Origin: Symbiopectobacterium purcellii
GTDB taxonomy: Bacteria; Pseudomonadota; Gammaproteobacteria; Enterobacterales; Enterobacteriaceae
Length of the DNA: 64,000 bases
NCBI RefSeq assembly: GCF_019797845.1
Contig: NZ_CP081864.1
Span: 682,001 to 746,000, forward strand
Reading direction: 5' to 3'
The position numbers and the translations under genes are program-made. Below, piece after piece: positions 1 to 9,474 of the stretch; within the stretch, counting starts at the first letter, position 1; every line of letters begins with the position of its first letter. The notes under the pieces are model-generated. The model saw nothing but the letters and a program-made list of their open reading frames with translations, was not told the origin of the DNA and did no database searches.

Positions 1-143
1 CTCTGCGCCGCTTCAAAGATGACGTTAACGAAGTACGTAACGGCATGGAATGTGGTATCGGCGTGAAGAACTACAACGACGTGCGTGTTGGCGATAACAT
101 CGAAGTGTTCGAAATTATCGAGATCAAACGTACTATCGCTTAA
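1..143 (+). CDS. infB: Translation initiation factor IF-2, C-terminal end (partial)
   Basis: This is the last 46 codons of infB; the gene starts before the window and the first whole codon is at base 3. The readable C-terminus contains [20 protein letters not shown] and ends [10 protein letters not shown], the signature end of domain VI of enterobacterial IF-2, which binds the CCA end of fMet-tRNA. IF-2 is the GTPase that brings initiator tRNA to the 30S subunit. rbfA follows 94 bases downstream, as in the E. coli nusA-infB-rbfA-truB operon. The stop is TAA. The identity is based on recalled family sequence and on synteny. Confidence 0.97.
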   Translation, partial: LRRFKDDVNEVRNGMECGIGVKNYNDVRVGDNIEVFEIIEIKRTIA

Positions 144-195
144 CCAGTCAGGGTATGGCGAGACGCGCAACGTTTGCACGTCGTATTGACTTATA

Positions 196-222
196 GGGGG
201 CCTTAGTGCCCCCTGATTTTTC
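196..222 (+). terminator. Intrinsic terminator between infB and rbfA
   Basis: Perfect 6-bp stem GGGGGC/GCCCCC (196-201 and 208-213) with a 6-base loop, followed by TGATTTTTCC. It probably lets part of the transcription through, because rbfA starts 15 bases later with no obvious promoter of its own. Confidence 0.75.
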
Positions 223-237
223 CTTGAGGACTCGATT

Positions 238-639
238 ATGGCTAGAGAATTCAGTCGCACTCAGCGCGTATCGCAAGAGATGCAGAAAGAGATCGCCATT
301 ATTCTTCAGCGTGAAGTGAAGGATCCGCGCGTTGGCATGGCGACGGTTTCTGGTGTCGATCTGTCACGTGATTTGGCGTATGCCAAGGTATTTGTGACGT
401 TTCTGAACGATAACGAACCCGAGCAGGTGAAAGCGGGCATCAAAGCATTGCAGGATGCTTCCGGTTTTATTCGTGTGCTGCTGGGTAAGGCAATGCGTTT
501 GCGCGTGGTGCCGGAATTGACTTTCGCCTACGACAACTCGTTGGTGGAAGGGATGCGGATGTCCAACCTGGTGACCAACGTCTTGCGCAGCGATGCCGAG
601 AAGCGTTCTGCCAACGGTGACGACGATCGGGAGGATTGA
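238..639 (+). CDS. rbfA: 30S ribosome-binding factor A
   Basis: The 133-residue protein begins [20 protein letters not shown] and has the length and composition of RbfA, a small KH-fold protein that binds free 30S subunits and helps late 16S rRNA 5'-end maturation, notably in the cold. The KH-like core covers roughly residues 10-105 and the acidic tail is probably disordered. The ATG at 238 follows a TTGAGGA ribosome-binding site. Its TGA stop overlaps the truB ATG by one base (TGATG), which suggests translational coupling. Cold-shock deaD lies 5 kb downstream in the same transcription direction. Confidence 0.97.
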   Translation: MAREFSRTQRVSQEMQKEIAIILQREVKDPRVGMATVSGVDLSRDLAYAKVFVTFLNDNEPEQVKAGIKALQDASGFIRVLLGKAMRLRVVPELTFAYDNSLVEGMRMSNLVTNVLRSDAEKRSANGDDDRED

Positions 640-1583
640 TGAGTCGTCCTCTTCGTCGCGGCCGTGATATCCACGGCGTGTTATTGCTGGATAAACCGCA
701 AGGTGCGTCATCCAACGACGTGCTGCAAAAGGTAAAGCGCATTTTTAATGCCAACCGGGCCGGACACACCGGTGCGCTGGATCCGCTGGCGACCGGAATG
801 CTGCCGATCTGCCTGGGGGAAGCCACCAAGTTTTCCCAGTATTTGCTGGATTCGGATAAACGCTACCGGGTGATTGCGCGTCTGGGCCAGCGTACTGACA
901 CCTCAGATGCCGATGGCAATGTGGTGGAAACGCGCGCGGTGACCTTTACCGAGCAGGCGTTGGCGGAGGCACTGGAACGCTTTCGTGGTACCACGCAGCA
1001 GGTGCCATCGATGTATTCCGCGCTGAAGCACCAGGGCCGCCCATTGTACGAGTATGCGCGCCAGGGGATCACGGTCCCGCGTGAAGCTCGTGATATCACC
1101 GTGTATGAACTGCTGTTTATTCGTCACGATGCCGATGAGCTGGAACTGGAAATTCACTGTTCCAAAGGCACTTACATTCGCACCATCATTGACGATCTCG
1201 GTGAAATGCTCGGCTGTGGTGCTCATGTGACTTATCTGCGCCGCGTGCAGGTTGCCACTTATCCGGCAGAGCGCATGGTCACCTTGGATCAACTGCAAGC
1301 CCTGTTGGCGCAAGCGCAAACGGAAGGGCAATCCCTTGAGGCGGTGCTGGATCCGCTGCTGATGCCGATGGACAGCCCGGTCAGCAATTATCCTGAGGTG
1401 AATCTGCCGCCAGCTGTGGCAGGTTATCTCAAACTTGGGCAGGCTGTTGCGGCGGCTAACGCTCCTGTTGAAGGGATGGTTCGTATCACCGAAGGCGATG
1501 CCCGTGCGTTTATTGGTATGGGGATTATCGATGACGCCGGACGCGTGGCACCCAAGCGTCTGGTGGTCGAATTCTCGGAATAA
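639..1583 (+). CDS. truB: tRNA pseudouridine(55) synthase
   Basis: TruB converts U55 of the tRNA T-loop to pseudouridine and also acts as a tRNA folding chaperone. The 314-residue protein starts [14 protein letters not shown] and carries the catalytic-loop motif [13 protein letters not shown] with the nucleophile Asp48. A later [14 protein letters not shown] motif is typical of the TruB fold, and a PUA-like C-terminal domain starts near residue 250. I chose the ATG at 639 over an in-frame TTG three bases earlier because it gives the family N-terminus and the one-base overlap with the rbfA stop. The gene is full length and its sequence is ordinary. Confidence 0.97.
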   Translation: MSRPLRRGRDIHGVLLLDKPQGASSNDVLQKVKRIFNANRAGHTGALDPLATGMLPICLGEATKFSQYLLDSDKRYRVIARLGQRTDTSDADGNVVETRAVTFTEQALAEALERFRGTTQQVPSMYSALKHQGRPLYEYARQGITVPREARDITVYELLFIRHDADELELEIHCSKGTYIRTIIDDLGEMLGCGAHVTYLRRVQVATYPAERMVTLDQLQALLAQAQTEGQSLEAVLDPLLMPMDSPVSNYPEVNLPPAVAGYLKLGQAVAAANAPVEGMVRITEGDARAFIGMGIIDDAGRVAPKRLVVEFSE

Positions 1584-1600
1584 GGCTTACCGTGTCTGCC

Positions 1601-1629
1601 TTGCGATCGGCCATGGCTGAGAGTAGAAT
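1601..1629 (+). promoter_or_regulatory. Sigma70 promoter for rpsO
   Basis: A TTGCGA -35 (1601-1606) and a TAGAAT -10 (1624-1629) are separated by 17 bases, 89 bases before rpsO. The region between promoter and ATG corresponds to the E. coli leader that folds into the pseudoknot bound by S15 for autorepression. I did not verify that fold here. Confidence 0.7.
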
Positions 1630-1717
1630 GGCGCGGCCTATTTTTAATAGGTTACATAGGTTGCTGAATTAGAGATCGGCACCTGTTTTTTTATCTATAC
1701 TGTTTTGGAGTATTACA

Positions 1718-1987
1718 ATGTCTCTAAGCGTTGAAGCTAAAGCAAAAATCGTCGCAGACTTCGGTCGTGGCACTAACGACAGTGGTTCTACCGAAGTGCA
1801 GGTTGCTCTGTTGACCGCGCAGATTAACCATCTGCAAGGCCACTTCTCCGAGCACAAAAAGGATCACCACAGCCGTCGTGGTCTGCTGCGTATGGTTTCT
1901 CAGCGCCGTAAGCTGCTGGACTACCTGAAGCGTAAAGATGTAGCGCGTTATGCTACCCTGATCGAGCGTCTGGGTCTGCGTCGCTAA
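1718..1987 (+). CDS. rpsO: 30S ribosomal protein S15
   Basis: The 89-residue protein begins [20 protein letters not shown] and ends ERLGLRR, the exact size of S15. It binds the 16S rRNA central domain and forms an intersubunit bridge with 23S helix 34. The [20 protein letters not shown] and [20 protein letters not shown] segments are the conserved rRNA-binding helices. A TTTTGGAG ribosome-binding site precedes the ATG. The gene sits between its own promoter and a strong terminator, ahead of pnp, as in E. coli. Confidence 0.99.
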   Translation: MSLSVEAKAKIVADFGRGTNDSGSTEVQVALLTAQINHLQGHFSEHKKDHHSRRGLLRMVSQRRKLLDYLKRKDVARYATLIERLGLRR

Positions 1988-2006
1988 TCTGGCGAGTTTC
2001 AGTGGG

Positions 2007-2033
2007 AAGGGGCCTCATAGGGCCCCTTTCTTC
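2007..2033 (+). terminator. rpsO intrinsic terminator
   Basis: GGGGCC/GGCCCC stem (2009-2014 and 2021-2026) with flanking AA/TT pairs and a TTTCTTCT tail. In E. coli the equivalent hairpin partly terminates rpsO and partly lets transcription through to pnp. Confidence 0.88.
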
Positions 2034-2097
2034 TAGGAAGTGCTTGCAAAACAGAGTAATGTATTACCGACTTTGTCGTCGCCGTTCGCTACAGAGG

Positions 2098-2176
2098 TTC
2101 GCGCGGCTAATGAGAAATTTCATGTCTCTTTTTGGACTCGTTCCAGCATGACGTGAGGGTTGTCATTAGTCGCGAG
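2098..2176 (+). promoter_or_regulatory. pnp leader long stem (RNase III autoregulation site)
   Basis: The left arm CGCGCGGCTAATGA (from 2100) pairs with the right arm TCATTAGTCGCG (2163-2174), making a long stem about 110 bases before the pnp start. In E. coli the matching stem is cut by RNase III, and PNPase then degrades the duplex to repress its own synthesis. The arrangement here is the same. In E. coli the sRNA SraG/psrO is also encoded in this gap, but I could not delimit it here. Confidence 0.7.
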
Positions 2177-2287
2177 GATGTAGTGAGATGGTTTGTAATC
2201 AACGGGGAGACGCTGTGCCGAACACAACGACATCGGCTGGCATCTGGTAAACCCGAGAATGATAAACCCTGAGTAAAGGATATTATT

Positions 2288-4414
2288 TTGCTAAATCCTA
2301 TCGTACGTAAGTTTCAATACGGTCAGAATACCGTCACGCTCGAAACGGGCATGATGGCACGTCAGGCCACTGCTGCCGTTATGGTCAGCATGGATGACAC
2401 CGCTGTTTTCGTCACCGTTGTCGGGGCGAAAAAGGCTAAAACCGGTCAGGACTTTTTCCCGCTGACCGTTAACTATCAAGAACGTACTTATGCTGCGGGC
2501 CGTTTCCCTGGCGGTTTTTTCCGTCGTGAAGGCCGTCCGAGCGAAGGCGAAACCCTGATTTCGCGTCTGATTGACCGCCCGATCCGTCCGCTGTTTGCCG
2601 ATGGTTTTGTCAATGAAGTGCAGGTTATCGCAACGGTGGTTTCTGTAAATCCGCAGATCAACCCAGATATCGTAGCGATGATCGGTGCGTCTGCGGCGTT
2701 GAGCCTGTCAGGTCTGCCGTTTAACGGGCCGATTGGTGCTGCACGCGTTGGTTACATCAACGACCAGTTTGTACTGAACCCGACCATTGATGAACTGAAA
2801 CAGAGTCGTCTGGATCTGGTGGTTGCCGGTACCGAAGGCGCTGTGTTGATGGTGGAATCCGAAGCGGATCTGCTGAGCGAAGATCAAATGTTGGGTGCGG
2901 TGGTATTTGGCCACGAGCAGCAACAGGTGGTTATCGACAACATCAATGAGCTGGTGAAAGAAGCGGGTAAACCGCGTTGGGATTGGCAGGCGCCGGCCGT
3001 CAACGTTGCGTTGCTGGAACGCGTGCAGGCACTGTCTGAAGCGCGCTTGGGCGATGCTTATCGCATCACCGAGAAGCAAGAACGTTACGAACAAATCAAC
3101 GTCATCAAAGCTGACGTTGAAGCCCAATTGTTGGCTGCGGACGACACGCTGGATGCGGGTGAGATTCAGGACGTTCTGGGCAGCATCGAGAAAAATGTGG
3201 TGCGCAGCCGCGTACTGCGTGGCGAACCGCGTATCGATGGCCGTGAAAAAGACATGATCCGTGCGCTGGATGTGCGTACTGGCGTGCTGCCGAGAACCCA
3301 CGGTTCTGCGCTGTTCACTCGCGGTGAAACTCAGGCGCTGGTAACGGCGACGCTGGGCACCGAGCGTGATGCACAGAATATTGATGGATTGACCGGTGAA
3401 ACTACCGATCGCTTCCTGCTGCACTACAACTTCCCTCCGTACTCTGTGGGTGAAACCGGTATGGTTGGCTCGCCGAAGCGTCGTGAAATTGGTCACGGTC
3501 GTCTGGCGAAACGTGGTGTGTTGGCCGTGATGCCTACTGCCGCTCAGTTCCCGTATACGGTGCGTGTGGTATCTGAAATCACAGAATCCAACGGATCTTC
3601 TTCCATGGCTTCTGTCTGCGGTGCCTCTCTGGCGCTGATGGATGCTGGCGTGCCGATCAAAGCCGCCGTTGCGGGTATCGCAATGGGTCTGGTGAAAGAA
3701 GGCGATAACTTTGTGGTGCTGTCCGACATTCTGGGTGACGAAGATCACCTGGGCGATATGGACTTCAAAGTGGCCGGTAGCCGCGAAGGCGTTACCGCAC
3801 TGCAAATGGATATCAAAATTGAAGGTATCACCCGCGAAATCATGCAGGTTGCACTGAATCAGGCCAAGGGTGCGCGTCTGCACATTCTGGGCGTGATGGA
3901 ACAGGCTATCGGCGCGCCGCGTGGTGATATTTCTCAGTTTGCACCGCGTATCCACACCATCAAGATCAGCGTCGACAAGATCAAAGACGTTATCGGTAAA
4001 GGTGGTTCTGTGATCCGTGCGCTGACCGAAGAAACGGGCACCACCATCGAGATCGAAGATGACGGTACGGTGAAAATCGCCGCAACCGACGGCGAGAAAG
4101 CGCGTCATGCGATTCGTCGTATCGAAGAGATCACCGCAGAAATCGAAGTCGGTCGTGTCTACCAAGGTAAGGTAACGCGCATCGTTGATTTCGGCGCGTT
4201 CGTTGCGATTGGCGGCGGCAAAGAAGGTCTGGTACACATTTCTCAAATCGCTGACAAGCGCGTTGAGAAAGTCACTGACTACCTGCAAATGGGTCAGGAA
4301 GTTCCGGTTAAAGTACTGGAAGTTGACCGTCAGGGCCGTGTACGTTTGAGTATCAAGGAAGCAACTGCTCAGCCTCAGGATGCCGCTGCTACAGCGCCTT
4401 CTGAGGAAGAATAA
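2288..4414 (+). CDS. pnp: Polyribonucleotide nucleotidyltransferase (PNPase)
   Basis: PNPase is the phosphorolytic 3'-5' exoribonuclease of the RNA degradosome. The 708-residue protein has two RNase PH-like domains (about 10-145 and 320-460). These are followed by a KH domain with [20 protein letters not shown] (about 560-575) and a C-terminal S1 domain ([26 protein letters not shown]). The start is TTG at 2288, giving [13 protein letters not shown], the same unusual start codon that E. coli pnp uses. The leader contains the presumed RNase III stem. Tandem hairpins follow the stop and nlpI is next. Confidence 0.98.
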   Translation: MLNPIVRKFQYGQNTVTLETGMMARQATAAVMVSMDDTAVFVTVVGAKKAKTGQDFFPLTVNYQERTYAAGRFPGGFFRREGRPSEGETLISRLIDRPIRPLFADGFVNEVQVIATVVSVNPQINPDIVAMIGASAALSLSGLPFNGPIGAARVGYINDQFVLNPTIDELKQSRLDLVVAGTEGAVLMVESEADLLSEDQMLGAVVFGHEQQQVVIDNINELVKEAGKPRWDWQAPAVNVALLERVQALSEARLGDAYRITEKQERYEQINVIKADVEAQLLAADDTLDAGEIQDVLGSIEKNVVRSRVLRGEPRIDGREKDMIRALDVRTGVLPRTHGSALFTRGETQALVTATLGTERDAQNIDGLTGETTDRFLLHYNFPPYSVGETGMVGSPKRREIGHGRLAKRGVLAVMPTAAQFPYTVRVVSEITESNGSSSMASVCGASLALMDAGVPIKAAVAGIAMGLVKEGDNFVVLSDILGDEDHLGDMDFKVAGSREGVTALQMDIKIEGITREIMQVALNQAKGARLHILGVMEQAIGAPRGDISQFAPRIHTIKISVDKIKDVIGKGGSVIRALTEETGTTIEIEDDGTVKIAATDGEKARHAIRRIEEITAEIEVGRVYQGKVTRIVDFGAFVAIGGGKEGLVHISQIADKRVEKVTDYLQMGQEVPVKVLEVDRQGRVRLSIKEATAQPQDAAATAPSEEE

Positions 4415-4460
4415 CAGCCGTTTTGCTGTTATTTTGCCACTCCCTGCCTCGGCGGGGAGT
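4413..4460 (+). terminator. Tandem hairpins after pnp
   Basis: Hairpin one is AACAGC/GCTGTT (4413-4418 and 4425-4430) followed by ATTTTG. Hairpin two is ACTCCCTGC/GCGGGGAGT (4439-4447 and 4452-4460). Neither has a strong U-tract, so they may be 3'-end stabilisers or weak terminators ahead of nlpI. Confidence 0.5.
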
Positions 4461-4544
4461 TGGGCATTTGTGAGGCGCGGATAGCCTCACATTGAGCGTG
4501 CGGGGACAGGATGTTCATCCAATGTTTGTCTTCGGGAGTGGGAA

Positions 4545-5429
4545 ATGAAGCCTTTCTTACGCTGGTGTTATGTTGCGACAGCACTTATGCTGGCAGGATG
4601 CAGCAACACGGATTGGCGTAAAAACGCGGTATTGGCAATTCCAGTGCAGCCTGCTTTACAGCAGGAAGTCATTTTGGCGCGCATGGAACAAATTCTTGCC
4701 AGTCGGGCGTTAACCGATGACGAACGCGCACAGCTATTATATGAGCACGGAGTGCTGTATGATAGTCTCGGACTGAGAGCGTTAGCGCGTAATGATTTTT
4801 CACAAGCGCTATCAATCCGTCCGGATATGCCGGAGGTGTTTAACTACCTCGGCATTTATTTAACGCAGGCAGGCAATTTTGATGCTGCCTATGAAGCGTT
4901 TGATTCTGTACTAGAGCTTGATCCAACTTACAATTATGCGCGTTTGAACCGGGGCATCGCCTTGTATTATGGCGGTCGTTACCTGTTAGCGCAGGATGAT
5001 CTGCTGGCGTTTTATCGAGACGATCCGAACGATCCTTTCCGTACGTTATGGCTGTATTTGGCTGAGCGGGAGATAGATCCCAATGCTGCCAAGGCCGCGC
5101 TGAAGAAGCGTTATGACAGTGCAGAAAGAGGTCCTTGGGGATGGAATATTGTCGAATTCTACCTGGGCAACATCAGTGAAGCTGTGCTGATGGAGCGCCT
5201 GAAGGCAGAAGCAACGGATAACACTTCGCTCGCTGAGCATCTCAGTGAAACTGACTTCTATTTAGGTAAGCACTACCTAAGTCTGGGGGACAAGAACAAC
5301 GCCATGGCGCTGTTCAAGCTGACGGTTGCCAACAACGTACATAACTTTGTTGAGCACCGCTATGCATTGTTGGAATTGGCATTGTTAGGCCAAGAGCAAG
5401 ACGACCTATCAGGATCGGACCAGCAATAG
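4545..5429 (+). CDS. nlpI: Lipoprotein NlpI (TPR adaptor)
   Basis: NlpI is an outer-membrane-anchored lipoprotein with TPR repeats that scaffolds peptidoglycan endopeptidases and brings them to the protease Prc. The 294-residue length equals the E. coli protein. A signal peptide ends in the lipobox LAGC with Cys19 as the lipidated residue. TPR-type helices such as [20 protein letters not shown] and [19 protein letters not shown] fall around residues 95-170. It lies between pnp and deaD as in other Enterobacterales. The start ATG 4545 follows a GGGAGTGGGAA ribosome-binding region. Confidence 0.97.
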   Translation: MKPFLRWCYVATALMLAGCSNTDWRKNAVLAIPVQPALQQEVILARMEQILASRALTDDERAQLLYEHGVLYDSLGLRALARNDFSQALSIRPDMPEVFNYLGIYLTQAGNFDAAYEAFDSVLELDPTYNYARLNRGIALYYGGRYLLAQDDLLAFYRDDPNDPFRTLWLYLAEREIDPNAAKAALKKRYDSAERGPWGWNIVEFYLGNISEAVLMERLKAEATDNTSLAEHLSETDFYLGKHYLSLGDKNNAMALFKLTVANNVHNFVEHRYALLELALLGQEQDDLSGSDQQ

Positions 5430-5465
5430 CTGACGAACGTAATCAGCCGGGAACCACCGTTTCCA

Positions 5466-5492
5466 TCGCCTTAACGGGCGAGGGCTTTTTTG
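5466..5492 (+). terminator. Weak terminator-like hairpin in the deaD leader
   Basis: Stem TCGCC/GGCGA (5466-5470 and 5477-5481) followed by GGGCTTTTTTG. It could end nlpI transcripts or act in the long 5' leader known for deaD. The stem is only 5 bp. Confidence 0.4.
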
Positions 5493-5532
5493 TTCGTTTT
5501 TTAATCTAATTTGAGCCGGTTCACACTTTTCA

Positions 5533-5619
5533 ATGAAAATGACTGAGTATTTTCTCGACAAGTTACGTGTAGACTGGCCGCCATTTCACTATGAGGCACG
5601 TTTACATGGCAGAGTTTGA
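5533..5619 (+). CDS. yrbN: Small leader protein YrbN, overlapping deaD
   Basis: A 28-codon ORF reads [18 protein letters not shown] and then [10 protein letters not shown] before TGA at 5617-5619. E. coli has a small ORF of similar length and composition (yrbN) at the same place between nlpI and deaD, so I use that name. The ORF overlaps the first five codons of deaD in a different frame, so ribosomes finishing yrbN end inside the deaD start region. This fits translational coupling of deaD to an upstream small ORF. No domain is recognisable, and protein function is unknown. Confidence 0.7.
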   Translation: MKMTEYFLDKLRVDWPPFHYEARLHGRV

Positions 5620-7375
5620 AACCTCTTTTGCTGACCTGGGGCTGTCCGCTCCTATTTTGAATGCACTGTCGGATCTGGGATATGAGAAGCCCTCTCCCAT
5701 CCAGGCAGAATGTATTCCTCATTTGCTTAATGGCCGCGACGTGCTGGGTATGGCCCAGACCGGTAGCGGCAAGACGGCGGCGTTTTCATTACCGCTGCTG
5801 CACAATATCAAGCCTGAACTGAAAGCGCCGCAAATGCTGGTGCTGGCACCGACCCGTGAGTTGGCGGTGCAGGTGGCTGAAGTCTGTAATGATTTCTCTA
5901 AACACATGCACGGTGTGAGTGTGGTAGCGCTCTATGGCGGCCAGCGCTACGACGTTCAATTGCGTGCGCTGCGCCAGGGTGCGCAAATTGTTGTTGGTAC
6001 ACCGGGACGTCTGCTGGATCACCTGAAACGCGGTACGCTCGATCTTTCCAACCTGAGTGGTTTGGTGCTGGATGAAGCTGACGAAATGTTGCGTATGGGC
6101 TTCATTGACGATGTTGAAAACATCATGGCCCAGATCCCGGCTCAGCACCAAACGGCACTGTTCTCGGCAACCATGCCGGAAGCGATTCGCCGTATTACGC
6201 GCCGCTTTATGAAAGATCCGCAGGAAGTGCGCATTCAATCAAGCGTGACGACGCGTCCGGATATCAGCCAGAGCTACTGGACTGTGCACGGCATGCGTAA
6301 GAACGAAGCGCTGGTGCGTTTCCTGGAAGCGGAAGATTTTGACGCCGCCATTATTTTTGTGCGTACCAAGAATGCAACGCTGGAAGTGGCTGAAGCCCTG
6401 GAGCGTAGTGGGTACAACAGCGCGGCACTGAACGGTGACATGAACCAGGCGCTGCGTGAGCAGACGCTGGAGCGCTTGAAAGATGGTCGTCTGGATATTC
6501 TGATCGCCACCGACGTTGCGGCACGCGGTCTGGATGTGGAACGTATCAGCCTGGTGGTGAACTACGATATTCCGATGGATGCAGAATCCTACGTGCACCG
6601 TATTGGCCGTACTGGCCGCGCCGGTCGTGCTGGTCGTGCATTACTGTTTGTGGAAAACCGTGAACGCCGCCTGCTGCGCAACGTTGAACGCACCATGAAG
6701 CTGACAATCCCTGAAGTCGACCTGCCGAACGTTGAACTGTTAGGCGAGCGTCGTCTGGCGAAGTTTGCTGCCAAAGTGCAGTCGCAGCTCGAAAGCAGCG
6801 ATCTGGATATGTACCGTGCGTTGCTGGCTAAGCTGCAACCGGCTGAAGAGCTGGATATCGAAACGCTGGCAGCGGCATTGTTGAAAATGGCGCAAGGTGA
6901 GCGTCCGCTGATCCTGCCGCCGGAACCGGCGATTGAGCGTCGTCCGCGCCGTGAATTCCGCGATCGTGATGATCGTAACGACCGTGGCGAGCGTCGCCCG
7001 AGCAATGACGGTGAACGCCCGCAGCGTCGTGAGCGCCGTGATGTGGGTGAGATGCAGCTGTATCGCATCGAAGTGGGTCGTGATGATGGTGTTGAAGTTC
7101 GCCATATCGTTGGCGCTATTGCCAACGAAGGGGATATCAGCAGCCGTTACATCGGCAACATCAAGCTGTTCGCATCGCACTCCACCATCGAATTGCCGAA
7201 GGGCATGCCGGGCGATCTGCTGACGCACTTTACCCGTACGCGTATCCTGAACAAGCCGATGAACATGCAACTGATCGGCGATGCACAACCGTTCGAACGT
7301 AATTTCAACCGTGATGGTCAACGCAGTGAAGGTCAACGCGCTCCGCGCCGCCGTCCTGCTGATATTGGTCAATAA
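5606..7375 (+). CDS. deaD: Cold-shock DEAD-box RNA helicase DeaD/CsdA
   Basis: DeaD is an ATP-dependent RNA helicase that assists 50S assembly and mRNA unwinding in the cold. The N-terminus [13 protein letters not shown] is the family start, so I use ATG 5606 and not the in-frame ATG at 5591. Motifs in order: Q motif near residue 30, Walker A AQTGSGKT (50-57), DEAD box [10 protein letters not shown] near 155, SAT, and [11 protein letters not shown] near 325. A DbpA-like RNA-binding domain (about 485-560) and a short arginine-rich tail follow. At 589 residues it is shorter than the E. coli protein, mostly in the low-complexity tail. Its start overlaps yrbN. Confidence 0.97.
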   Translation: MAEFETSFADLGLSAPILNALSDLGYEKPSPIQAECIPHLLNGRDVLGMAQTGSGKTAAFSLPLLHNIKPELKAPQMLVLAPTRELAVQVAEVCNDFSKHMHGVSVVALYGGQRYDVQLRALRQGAQIVVGTPGRLLDHLKRGTLDLSNLSGLVLDEADEMLRMGFIDDVENIMAQIPAQHQTALFSATMPEAIRRITRRFMKDPQEVRIQSSVTTRPDISQSYWTVHGMRKNEALVRFLEAEDFDAAIIFVRTKNATLEVAEALERSGYNSAALNGDMNQALREQTLERLKDGRLDILIATDVAARGLDVERISLVVNYDIPMDAESYVHRIGRTGRAGRAGRALLFVENRERRLLRNVERTMKLTIPEVDLPNVELLGERRLAKFAAKVQSQLESSDLDMYRALLAKLQPAEELDIETLAAALLKMAQGERPLILPPEPAIERRPRREFRDRDDRNDRGERRPSNDGERPQRRERRDVGEMQLYRIEVGRDDGVEVRHIVGAIANEGDISSRYIGNIKLFASHSTIELPKGMPGDLLTHFTRTRILNKPMNMQLIGDAQPFERNFNRDGQRSEGQRAPRRRPADIGQ

Positions 7376-7496
7376 AAATCACCTTGGGTAATCGGTGTAT
7401 TGGCTTATCTTTGAGGCGAAGTTCAACACTTCGCTTCAAAACATAAAATAGTCCCTTACATAACTTTTACCTTTGTTGCTTTTTTGGTATAAAAAG

Positions 7497-7528
7497 CGGC
7501 CCGCCGATAATGGTGGGCCGTTTTTTTT
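7497..7528 (+). terminator. deaD intrinsic terminator
   Basis: A 9-bp stem starting CGGCCC and closing GGGCCG (7497-7505 and 7512-7520, one G-T pair) with a GATAAT loop, followed by eight T residues. Strong rho-independent form. Confidence 0.93.
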
Positions 7529-7543
7529 GACTCACCGGCTGAT

Positions 7544-7560
7544 CTTAATTTTGTTTTAAG
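7544..7560 (+). promoter_or_regulatory. PmrA (BasR)-type box upstream of cptA
   Basis: Two direct half-sites, CTTAAT (7544-7549) and TTTAAG (7555-7560), are separated by exactly 5 bases. This matches the HTTAAK-N5-HTTAAK consensus recalled for PmrA/BasR. The box lies about 135 bases before cptA, and Salmonella cptA is a known PmrA-regulated gene. Binding is inferred, not shown. Confidence 0.65.
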
Positions 7561-7693
7561 GTTTTAAAGGGATAGTCCAGCTTTTCGGCGTGGTTATTAC
7601 GGTGCCGGAAGAGAGGGACTAAAAAAAGAGACCTCATAAAAGTAGTGCTGTTTGGCGCTGCATAAAAAATAACAACGTTGTGTGGAATTAACT

Positions 7694-9417
7694 ATGTCTG
7701 AACGCTTTGTTAAGGAACGCTTTAGTTGGCGTTCGCTCGGATGGCTTTTGCTCTATTTTTGGTTTTTCTCCTGCGCACTCCAGCTTGTCATTGTTCTGAC
7801 TGGTCATAGCGGCACTACGGGATTACGCGATTCGTTACTTTACAGCTTGCTATGGCATGGCTGATCCCGGTTTTTGTTTTCCCTGCCAGAACCAAAATCA
7901 TTAGCAGCGTACTGGGTATTCTGTTATGGATAACCTCTCTGATCGCCCTGGGTTATTACTCGATATATAAACAAGAGTTTTCACAAAGCGTTATGTTTGT
8001 GATGTTCGAGTCTAATAGCAAAGAAGCCGGTGAATATGTAAGTCAATATTTCAGTCTGAAAGTTTTGGCTATATTGATTTTTTATACGGTGATCGTTGGG
8101 TTGCTGTGGCGTAAAGTACGACCGGTTTACCTGCCGTTGAAATATAAAGTGACGGTATGTACCTTAATTGCCGTGGTGCTGTTTGGTGTTCCTCTTTATA
8201 AAAAAATGCATAACGAGGGCGAAACACTGGCAGAAGCCAGCGGTTATCTGGCAAGCCGTATGTCCACCACCGCGCCGTGGCAGTATATTGCGGGTTACGT
8301 GGAGTATCGCCAGCAGTTGGCAAGCATGACAGAAATGCTCAAGCAGAATGCGGCCTTACCTCCGCTGGCAAACCTGAAAGATGCGAACGGCGATACGCCG
8401 CGCACGTTGGTGCTGGTGATCGGTGAGTCAACCACCAGTAGTCGTATGAGTCTGTATGGCTATGGTCGTGAAACCACGCCCCGTCTGGACGCGCTGCGTA
8501 AAAGCGATCCCAATCTGGTCGTGTTCAACGATGTCGTGACCTCACGTCCGTACACCATTGAAATCTTGCAGCAGGCGCTAACGTTTGCCGATGAGTTGCA
8601 GCCGGATCTCTATCTGACCAAGCCCTCGCTGATGAACATGATGAAACAGGCCGGATATAAAACGTTCTGGATCACTAATCAGCAGACCATGACCAAACGC
8701 AATACGTTGCTGACCGTGTTCTCTCAGCAGACGGACGAACAGTTCTATATGAACAATCAGCGCACGCAAAGCGCGCGCCAGTACGATGACGTGGTGTTTG
8801 CCCCGTTTGAAAAGGTGTTGGCCGATCCCGCTGAGAAGAAATTCATTGTGGTGCACCTGTTAGGCACTCACATGAAATACAAATTTCGTTATCCGGAAGA
8901 GACAACGAAATTTGTCGGGCGAGAAGGCATTCCTGACGGCGTGAGCGACAGCGACGTCGAAGTCTACAACGATTACGACAATGCTGAGCTGTACAACGAT
9001 TACGTGGTCGAAACGCTGATCCGAACCTTTGAAAAAACGCGGCCGAATGGCTTCCTGCTTTACTTCTCGGATCACGGTGAAGACGTTTACGAGACGCCGC
9101 CGCACAACGTGCTCGGGCGCGATGAGTCTGCACCGACGCGTACCATGTACACCGTGCCGTTCATTCTCTGGAATTCGCCACAGTGGCAGAAAGATCACCC
9201 GATCGACTATGCCCCTTACGTAGACCGGAAATACAGCAATGCGCATCTGCTACATACCTGGTCAACGCTGGCAGGGCTTAGCTACGATATTCAGGAACCG
9301 GAAAAAAGCCTGGTCAGCCCTGCGTTTCGAGAATCAAAACGTTTGATCGGCGATCCCTACGGTAAGAAGGCACTGCGCACCTTTGACAGCTTGCCTTACA
9401 CCGCAGGCGAAAAATAA
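7694..9417 (+). pseudogene. cptA: Core phosphoethanolamine transferase CptA, interrupted by a 5-bp duplication
   Basis: CptA is an inner-membrane phosphoethanolamine transferase that decorates phospho-heptose of the LPS core. The ATG at 7694 gives MSERFVKERFSWRSLGWLLLYFWFFS, aligning with the recalled CptA N-terminus and first membrane helix, but the frame ends at TGA 7862-7864. The remainder, from LIPVFVFPARTK to the end, continues in another frame to 9417. The break is a tandem ATGGC ATGGC (7852-7861); removing one copy restores ...SLLWLIPVFVFP and a 572-residue protein. The catalytic region IGESTTSSRMSLYGYGRETTP and YFSDHGED are intact. An ATG inside the duplication could restart a 521-residue form lacking helix one. 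It occupies the place where E. coli has mtr. Confidence 0.88.
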
Positions 9418-9434
9418 CCTTTAGGCTGTCGCTG

Positions 9435-9462
9435 TGGTAGAGAGGGGCTTCCCTCTCTACCA
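9435..9462. terminator. Perfect hairpin between convergent cptA and yhbW
   Basis: TGGTAGAGAGGG and CCCTCTCTACCA pair over 12 bp around a GCTT loop. There is no U-tract on either strand, so it may block or protect 3' ends in both directions and not act as a classic terminator. Confidence 0.6.
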
Positions 9463-9474
9463 GATAACATGACG

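Noticed and set aside
2034..2287. SraG (psrO) sRNA in the rpsO-pnp gap
   Set aside because: The E. coli sRNA is in this gap, but I cannot place a promoter or ends here with confidence.
2708..4288. 526-codon ORF on the minus strand across pnp
   Set aside because: It lies wholly opposite pnp. Its His/Arg/Thr-rich, low-information sequence is a mirror of pnp codon use; no domain is recognisable.
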